A stretch of 64,000 nucleotides of DNA from assembly GCA_014649555.1 (NCBI GenBank), contig BMTG01000003.1, forward strand, positions 248,001 through 312,000, read 5' to 3'. Made by a program: the position numbers and the translations under genes. The DNA is from Streptomyces globisporus (GTDB taxonomy: Bacteria > Actinomycetota > Actinomycetes > Streptomycetales > Streptomycetaceae). Each line of letters starts with the position of its first letter. The first letter of the stretch is position 1. Shown here in pieces: positions 58,962-64,000 of the stretch. Below the pieces are notes generated by a model that saw only the letters and a list, made by a program, of their open reading frames with translations, was not told the origin of the DNA and did no database searches.

Positions 58962-59738
58962 ATGGCCCCGTCTCCCCAGACCGTCGCGGTCGACTTCATC
59001 ACCCCGCGCCACCTCGCGGGTGGCGGTGATCCCGCCTGGATCACCGCTCCACTCCACCAAGCCTGTGGCTGGACCTACGACGATGACCCGCTGATGCCCC
59101 GTGTGGTGCTCACCAGCCCGGACAAGTCGGCCGTCCTACGCCTGGAACCCAACACGGACGGGCAGTGGTGGGTCCTCCACCACCACGGCGGCACGGGCCT
59201 ACCGGACTGGTACGCCAGCTTCGGCGCCCGTACTCCGGTCGAACTGATCGCCGGGTTCGTAGACGCACTCACCGACCCGGCTCCCCCAGCAGCAGCGTCC
59301 GACCCGTTCGAGCCGCTGCGCCAGCACTCCTGGGAATCCGCTCAAGGCACCCCAGGACTTGCCTCGTCCGACGGTACGGCGTTCGTACAGCGCCTGGGCG
59401 ACGAGCGCGGCCCGGGCCCGTGGTTCATCACCGCCACCCTCGGATACGACCGGCCGGTATGGCAGGCCCGCTTCGGCGAGAACACCCCATCGCACCTCGT
59501 CACCGCGTTCACCACCGCGCTCTCCGACCCGCAGCCCGTGTGGCGCACCAACAGCCCTCTGGGCCTGCCGACTCTGGACCCGAAGGTCATCAGCCGCCAC
59601 ACCGTCACCGCACCCAAGGCGCTCGTCCCCGCGGCCCTGGCCGATCGCGTAACCACGCTCGCCGACCGGCCGCACGCCCCGAAGGTGGTGCCGAACCCGC
59701 CGGAGCCACCGGCACCAGGCGCATCCCGCCGTCGCTAA
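58962..59738 (+). CDS. DUF317 family protein (3)
   Basis: The 258-residue protein has DUF317 repeats: FITPRHLAGGGDPAWITAPLHQACGW with WYASFGARTPVELIAGFVDAL, and WQARFGENTPSHLVTAFTTAL. It starts at ATG two bases after the previous stop. It is the last accessory gene before the coupling ATPase. Confidence 0.78.
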   Translation: MAPSPQTVAVDFITPRHLAGGGDPAWITAPLHQACGWTYDDDPLMPRVVLTSPDKSAVLRLEPNTDGQWWVLHHHGGTGLPDWYASFGARTPVELIAGFVDALTDPAPPAAASDPFEPLRQHSWESAQGTPGLASSDGTAFVQRLGDERGPGPWFITATLGYDRPVWQARFGENTPSHLVTAFTTALSDPQPVWRTNSPLGLPTLDPKVISRHTVTAPKALVPAALADRVTTLADRPHAPKVVPNPPEPPAPGASRRR

Positions 59739-59772
59739 TCCGACCGTCCCCGTACAGAAGCGCGAAGCCTCT

Positions 59773-61563
59773 TTGCCCCCCACCTCCACCAACTCGACCG
59801 ACGGATACGACCTCGTCCTCCGACTCCTGCTCGGCGTGCTTGCCGTAGCCCTTCCGCTGTCCCACGTCGCATGGCTGGCCGGTAACACGGCCGCGTACCT
59901 CAGCGGAGCCCCGACGGCCCCGTACGAGCCGAGCCACGCCCTGCTCCACCCCGAACAACTGTGGCCCGAGGCAGGAGAAACGTCCCTCCTGATCACCACC
60001 CGCATCGTGCCCGCCGTGCTGGTCCTCGCTCTCGCCGGGGCGGCGGCCATGCTGTGGGCCCGGTACAAGAACCGAAACGGCGGCCGTACGAAGAAGATCA
60101 CCGATATGGCCACGGCCCGGGACATCGAGCCGCTGATGGCAAAGGCGATCACCGACAAATCCCGTTCCCTGCGCCCCAGCCTCAAGAACGCCAAGCACAT
60201 CGAAGCGAAAGACACCGGCATCCTCCTCGGCAACCTCGCCGGCACGCGTCACGAGGTGAGGATGGGATTCGAGGATGTTGCCGTCGCCATCATGGCACCA
60301 CGATCCGGGAAGACGACTTCGCTCGCCATTCCCTCGATGCTCAACGCACCCGGCCCCGTGCTGCTTACCAGCAACAAAGCAGCGGGCGATGCCTACACCA
60401 CCGCGTACGAAGCGAGGGCCGGTATGGGGGCGGTGTGGACCATGGATCCGCAGCAGATCGCCCATGCCAGCCGGGACATGTGGTGGAATCCCCTCGCCAC
60501 CGCGAAGTCTCTCGACGGAGCGAACCGGCTGGCCTCGCACTTCCTGGCTGCCAGCGTCGATGCGTCCCAGCAGGGCGACTTCTGGAGCAAGGCCGGCTCC
60601 AACATCCTGTCCCAGCTCCTGCTCGCCGCAGCACTCGACGAGCGGCCGATCACCGACATCATGCAGTGGCTGGCCTTCCCCGCCGACCGCACCCCTCTCG
60701 ACATCCTCCGCGACCACGACTTCGCCGCCGTCGCAGCCCAGCTCAAAGGCACCGTCGAAGGTCCCCCGGAGACACGGGACGGCATCTACGAGACCGCCCG
60801 CCAGTACGCCGCCGCCCTGCTCAACGCTGAGATCGCCGCCTGGGTGACACCGCAGAAGGGTATCGCCGAGTTCCGGCCCGCCGACTTCGTCACCTCCACC
60901 GACACCCTCTTCCTCCTCAGTAAGGACGGCGGCGGCGGGGCCAGCGCGTTGATCGCCGCGTGCGCCGACTCCGTGATGCGCGCCGCGACCGCCCAGGCCG
61001 AGCGGGCCGGCGGGCGCCTGGACCCGCCCATGCTCGCGGTTCTCGACGAGGCCGCGAACGTGTGCAAGATCAGCGACCTTCCCGACTTGTACTCCCACCT
61101 GGGCAGCCGCGGGATCATCCCGATGACCATCCTCCAGAGCTACCGGCAGGGCCAGAAGGTCTGGGGGGACGCGGGCATGGACGCCATGTGGTCCGCGTCC
61201 ACCGTAAAGGTGGTCGGGTCCGGGATCGATGATCCGGACTTCGCCGACAAGCTGTCCCGTCTGATCGGCGACCACGACGTCGAGACCATCTCGACCTCGC
61301 ACTCGGAATCCGGCAAGAGCACATCGGTGTCGATGCGGCAGGAGCGAATCCTGCCCGCCGACGCGATCCGCGCCCTGCCCAAGGGCTCGGCCTTGTGCTT
61401 CGCGACCGGTATGCGGGTGGCCATGCTGGACCTGCGTCCCTGGTACGCCGAGCCCGACGCGCAAGCGCTGTCCGAGGCGTCGGCCCGGGCGTCGAAGGGC
61501 ATCACCGACCGTGCCGTCGCCAAACACGCGCCGCGGCAGGCCGACTTCGGGAAGGCCGCGTGA
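59773..61563 (+). CDS. VirD4/TraG-type coupling ATPase
   Basis: The 596-residue protein starts at TTG. Two N-terminal TM helices (LVLRLLLGVLAVALPLSHVAW and VPAVLVLALAGAAAMLWA) are followed by a soluble motor with Walker A APRSGKTTS near residue 175 and Walker B LAVLDEAANV near 423. DFWSKAGSNILSQLLLAAAL and GIIPMTILQSYRQGQ are typical TraG/VirD4 blocks. It would dock the DNA-relaxase complex to the secretion channel encoded at 7.8-15 kb. It is coupled to the XF1762-like gene (GTGA). Confidence 0.88.
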   Translation: MPPTSTNSTDGYDLVLRLLLGVLAVALPLSHVAWLAGNTAAYLSGAPTAPYEPSHALLHPEQLWPEAGETSLLITTRIVPAVLVLALAGAAAMLWARYKNRNGGRTKKITDMATARDIEPLMAKAITDKSRSLRPSLKNAKHIEAKDTGILLGNLAGTRHEVRMGFEDVAVAIMAPRSGKTTSLAIPSMLNAPGPVLLTSNKAAGDAYTTAYEARAGMGAVWTMDPQQIAHASRDMWWNPLATAKSLDGANRLASHFLAASVDASQQGDFWSKAGSNILSQLLLAAALDERPITDIMQWLAFPADRTPLDILRDHDFAAVAAQLKGTVEGPPETRDGIYETARQYAAALLNAEIAAWVTPQKGIAEFRPADFVTSTDTLFLLSKDGGGGASALIAACADSVMRAATAQAERAGGRLDPPMLAVLDEAANVCKISDLPDLYSHLGSRGIIPMTILQSYRQGQKVWGDAGMDAMWSASTVKVVGSGIDDPDFADKLSRLIGDHDVETISTSHSESGKSTSVSMRQERILPADAIRALPKGSALCFATGMRVAMLDLRPWYAEPDAQALSEASARASKGITDRAVAKHAPRQADFGKAA

Positions 61564-62021
61564 GCAACGCAGCCCGGCTGAACCTCGTACCGGTCCGCTC
61601 GCGGGAGGCGCGTGAGTTCGTGCGCGCCTGGCACCGTCACCATCCGCCGCCCGCAGGGCAGGTCTTCGCCGTCGGCGCCGCCGATGACCAGGGCATGTTG
61701 CGTGCCGTGGCCATCGCCGGCCGTCCTGTAGCCCGTCATTTCGACGACGGCGCCACCCTGGAAGTGACCCGTACGGCCAGCGACGGCGCACGCAACGCGA
61801 ACTCCCTGCTCTACTCGGCGTGCTGGCGGGCCGCGCGGGCCCTGGGTTATCGGCGGTTGATCACCTATACCCAGGAGGGCGAAAGCGGTTCGTCCCTGCG
61901 CGGTGCAGGCTGGCGGCTGATCGCCAGCCGGCCACCCCGGGCGGGATGGCACACCCCCTCTCGGCCCCGGGCCGGACACGGCAACGACCACACCGCCCGA
62001 TTCCTCTGGGAAGCCCCCTGA
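61560..62021 (+). CDS. XF1762-family (GNAT-like) protein
   Basis: This 153-residue protein contains the family blocks RLNLVPVRSREAREFVRAWHRHHPP, LEVTRTASDGARNANSLLYSACWRAARALG and LITYTQEGESGSSLRGAGW, which resembles an acetyltransferase fold. XF1762 proteins occur in phages and plasmids; no reaction is proven. GTG start overlaps the coupling-protein stop. Confidence 0.75.
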   Translation: MSNAARLNLVPVRSREAREFVRAWHRHHPPPAGQVFAVGAADDQGMLRAVAIAGRPVARHFDDGATLEVTRTASDGARNANSLLYSACWRAARALGYRRLITYTQEGESGSSLRGAGWRLIASRPPRAGWHTPSRPRAGHGNDHTARFLWEAP

Positions 62022-62130
62022 GCCGGCGTCCACCGGCTGGCAGCTCCGCTGTCCGCGCTCCAGCCCCGGGCACTCCCCTCCACGACGGCCGTTCCGCCGT
62101 CCCGTACACGAATCGCTGAGAGGAACCGCA

Positions 62131-62862
62131 TTGCTTGTAGCTGCCCCGCCCGCCTCGGCCGTGCATATCGTCTGGGACTGGAACGGAACCCTGCTGGACG
62201 ACCTCGACCACATGGTCGACGCCGTGAGCGCCTGCCAGGAGGCCATCGGCGAACCGCCCGTCGATGCGTCCACCTACCGGCGTCAGCACTGCTTGCCCGG
62301 CCGCGCCTTCCACGACCGCCTCTGCGGACGCCCCGTGACCGACGCCGAATGGCCCACCATCACGCGCACGTTCGCCGAGCACATGGCAGCCCGGAAGCCG
62401 CCCCTCCGCGCCGGGGCCACCCGGCTACTGGAATCGGTCTCTCGCCGGAAACACACCCAGTCCCTGCTGTCCCTCACCGACGATCCGCAGCTGCGACGGG
62501 AGGTGGAACAGACCGGGCTGACCAACGTCTTCGAGCGGATCGACGGACGGCACGAACCGGGCACCCCGAAGTCCGAAGCCCTGCGGAGCCATTTGGCTGC
62601 CCTGGGCGAACCGGATCGGCGCCGGGTAGTGCTGATCGGCGACACCACCGACGACGCCGAGGCGGCCCGGACGTGCGGCGTACGTGCTTTCCTGCACACC
62701 GGGGGTTTCGAGCCCCTGGAGAAGTTGCGTACCGCGGGAGCGCCCGTCGTCGACAGCTTGACCGCAGCGGCCCAGCTCGCCGTCGAACATCCCACCCGCA
62801 CATCTGAGCAGCCCACCATCCCGGACGTCGTGCGGGGCCGTAATACGCGCCGCCACCGCTGA
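62131..62862 (+). CDS. HAD-superfamily phosphatase
   Basis: The 243-residue protein starts at TTG. The HAD motifs are in order: DWNGTLLDD (motif I), a Ser/Thr in LLSLTDD (motif II), the Lys in TPKSEAL (motif III) and VVLIGDTTDDAEAA (motif IV). It resembles phosphoglycolate-phosphatase-like enzymes. The substrate is unknown. About 110 bases of non-coding DNA precede it. Confidence 0.82.
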   Translation: MLVAAPPASAVHIVWDWNGTLLDDLDHMVDAVSACQEAIGEPPVDASTYRRQHCLPGRAFHDRLCGRPVTDAEWPTITRTFAEHMAARKPPLRAGATRLLESVSRRKHTQSLLSLTDDPQLRREVEQTGLTNVFERIDGRHEPGTPKSEALRSHLAALGEPDRRRVVLIGDTTDDAEAARTCGVRAFLHTGGFEPLEKLRTAGAPVVDSLTAAAQLAVEHPTRTSEQPTIPDVVRGRNTRRHR

Positions 62863-62878
62863 CAAGAAGGCCCCCAAC

Positions 62879-62935
62879 GTGAAGCAGCCAGACATCTCCA
62901 CCACCCGGGTACCCAGGCACCCGGGTGAGCTGTGA
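62879..62935 (+). CDS. 18-codon leader ORF with hairpin, coupled to DUF317 gene
   Basis: GTG at 62879, behind AAGAAGG, opens an 18-codon frame (KQPDISTTRVPRHPGEL) whose TGA overlaps the GTG of the DUF317 gene. An inverted repeat CACCCGGGT / ACCCGGGTG lies inside it and can form a hairpin near the downstream start, so leader translation may be required to open the start. Confidence 0.4.
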   Translation: MKQPDISTTRVPRHPGEL

Positions 62936-63693
62936 CGCGGTTCGCGCCGGACGAACTGGTCCTCGTCTCCCCGCGCCATCTGGCGGGTGCCGGCGTCGAC
63001 AAGATCCGCGATGCCCTCGGTCTCCTCATCAACATGTTCGGCTGGACGGCCGAGAAGCTGCCGCCCGCAGGCCACGTGCTCCTCAACAGCCCGGGCGGCG
63101 AGATGGTCCTCGACTTCACCCCCGACCGACAGGACAGCGTCTGGTGGACGATCGCGCACCACGAGCCCCTCTGGCACGCTGAGTTCACCCGGCAGGTGCC
63201 CGTGGAAGCCATCGCGGCCGTCACCCAGACCCTGCCCCAGGTGCTGGGCGACGACCGGTATGCCGACCGCATCCCCTTCGCCAACGAGTACCCGGCCAGT
63301 ATCGCCAAGGGCCGCGGGTGGGCAATACAGAGCGCCGCGCACGGCACGACGTGGACCTCACCCGACGGACACTGCAAGGTCGAACACACCGCGGATACCG
63401 AGCACACCTGGCGGTTCACGCACTCGGTCCACGACGGTTTCGACACGGACTGGTCAGCCGTCTTCACCGTGGACACCCCGACCCAGGTCGTCGCACAGTT
63501 CGTGACCCACCTGTCCGATGACCGCCCTGTCGAACGGCGGTTCGCCGACGTGCCCGCTGCCGCCCTGGACGCAGCCGTGATCACTCCCGTCCGCAACAGC
63601 GGGCCCAGCACTCACACCCTGCACCCGATCGAGCGGCTCGGGCACTCCCTCACCTCGGCCGGTCGGTCACCCGGTGCTCATCGCCGTCGCTGA
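62932..63693 (+). CDS. DUF317 family protein (4)
   Basis: The 253-residue protein has DUF317 landmarks LVSPRHLAGAGVDKIRDALGLL, WHAEFTRQVPVEAIAAVTQTL and WSAVFTVDTPTQVVAQFVTHL. GTG start, coupled to an 18-codon leader. It lies beyond the transfer ATPase and HAD genes, separate from the other three DUF317 genes. Confidence 0.75.
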   Translation: MTRFAPDELVLVSPRHLAGAGVDKIRDALGLLINMFGWTAEKLPPAGHVLLNSPGGEMVLDFTPDRQDSVWWTIAHHEPLWHAEFTRQVPVEAIAAVTQTLPQVLGDDRYADRIPFANEYPASIAKGRGWAIQSAAHGTTWTSPDGHCKVEHTADTEHTWRFTHSVHDGFDTDWSAVFTVDTPTQVVAQFVTHLSDDRPVERRFADVPAAALDAAVITPVRNSGPSTHTLHPIERLGHSLTSAGRSPGAHRRR

Positions 63694-63960
63694 CCCACTG
63701 CGAATCACGGGTACCCCGCCTCCGGCCCGCGGGCGCTCCGCACCGTCCCGCTCCCCTCCGTCCCAACCACCACGTACGGGGCCGCCGGGCTCGACGACGT
63801 GGTGCCCAAGGCCGCGATCGGCTCCACCCCCCCTCGGCTTCCGAGGGGACCTGATGCCCGACCGCGGCACATCAACCGCGCAGGGGCGCCGACTTCACGT
63901 CAGCGACCACGTCACCCGCCTCCTTGTGGCAAGCCCCCGAACCTCATATCTGGAGATCAG

Positions 63961-64000
63961 CTGCACACCTACGAACCCACCGACCTCGACGACATGTCGC
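63961..64000 (+). CDS. start of a gene at the right edge (CTG start)
   Basis: CTG with GGAGA seven bases upstream opens a frame reading HTYEPTDLDDMS that runs off the window. The 267 bases before it hold no clear gene. The product cannot be named. Confidence 0.35.
   Translation, partial: MHTYEPTDLDDMS

Noticed and set aside
1-64000. CRISPR array or CRISPR-associated transposon
   Set aside because: No regularly spaced repeats and no Cas-like proteins were found near the Tn7-like genes.
1-64000. tRNA gene as integration site
   Set aside because: No cloverleaf-like sequence or 3' tRNA duplication was recognised in any intergenic region.

Overview
The window is high-GC DNA with Streptomyces-type codon use, weak or absent -35 boxes, many TTG/GTG starts and dense co-directional gene blocks. 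It looks like part of a large actinobacterial conjugative element (a plasmid or an integrative element; neither end nor a replication or integrase gene is visible) that has been interrupted by a 20.2 kb Tn7-like transposon carrying arsenic and organomercury resistance. No rRNA, tRNA or CRISPR array was seen.

Layout. 1-1.9 kb (minus): an operon of two winged-helix regulators and an MFS exporter that runs off the left edge. 1.9-7.3 kb (minus): two accessory blocks: three small coupled genes plus a secreted SH3-like protein, then a DNA methyltransferase, a DUF4913 protein, a RelE-like protein and two unknowns. 7.46-7.57 kb: a mirror-symmetric pair of divergent promoters around a palindrome, which appears to drive the minus-strand methyltransferase block and the plus-strand transfer block. 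7.8-21.6 kb (plus): type IV secretion genes (lytic transglycosylase/NlpC-P60, a pilin-like 2-TM protein, a VirB8-like and a VirB6-like protein, an SCO6880-type protein and a VirB4-like ATPase), followed by accessory genes and a glycosyltransferase.

21,621-41,842: the transposon. It has 12-bp perfect terminal inverted repeats (TGTAGGTTCCGC), a 5-bp target duplication (GCCGG), tnsA-tnsB-tnsC-tniQ plus a large helix-turn-helix protein, and cargo: two merR genes with near-identical MerR-type promoters, ynfA, an organomercurial lyase fused to a thioredoxin-like domain, three arsR genes, acr3, arsC, trxB, three flavoprotein oxidoreductases, an MFS exporter and a TIGR02391 protein. Joining the flanks in silico restores the glycosyltransferase stop codon, coupled (TGATG) to the next gene.

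41.8-64 kb (plus): the element resumes with many small paralogous proteins of unknown function, an MFS exporter, a MoxR-type AAA+ ATPase with a VWA/HExxH partner, a 1.2 kb intergenic region holding a small membrane peptide gene convergent with a structured-RNA candidate, a relaxase-like protein lacking the HUH histidines, four DUF317 proteins, a VirD4-type coupling ATPase, an XF1762-like protein and a HAD phosphatase. A conserved element of about 50 bp with a palindromic core occurs four times (3.8, 41.5, 42.6 and 51.9 kb), three of them in front of operons, suggesting one element-wide regulatory circuit.
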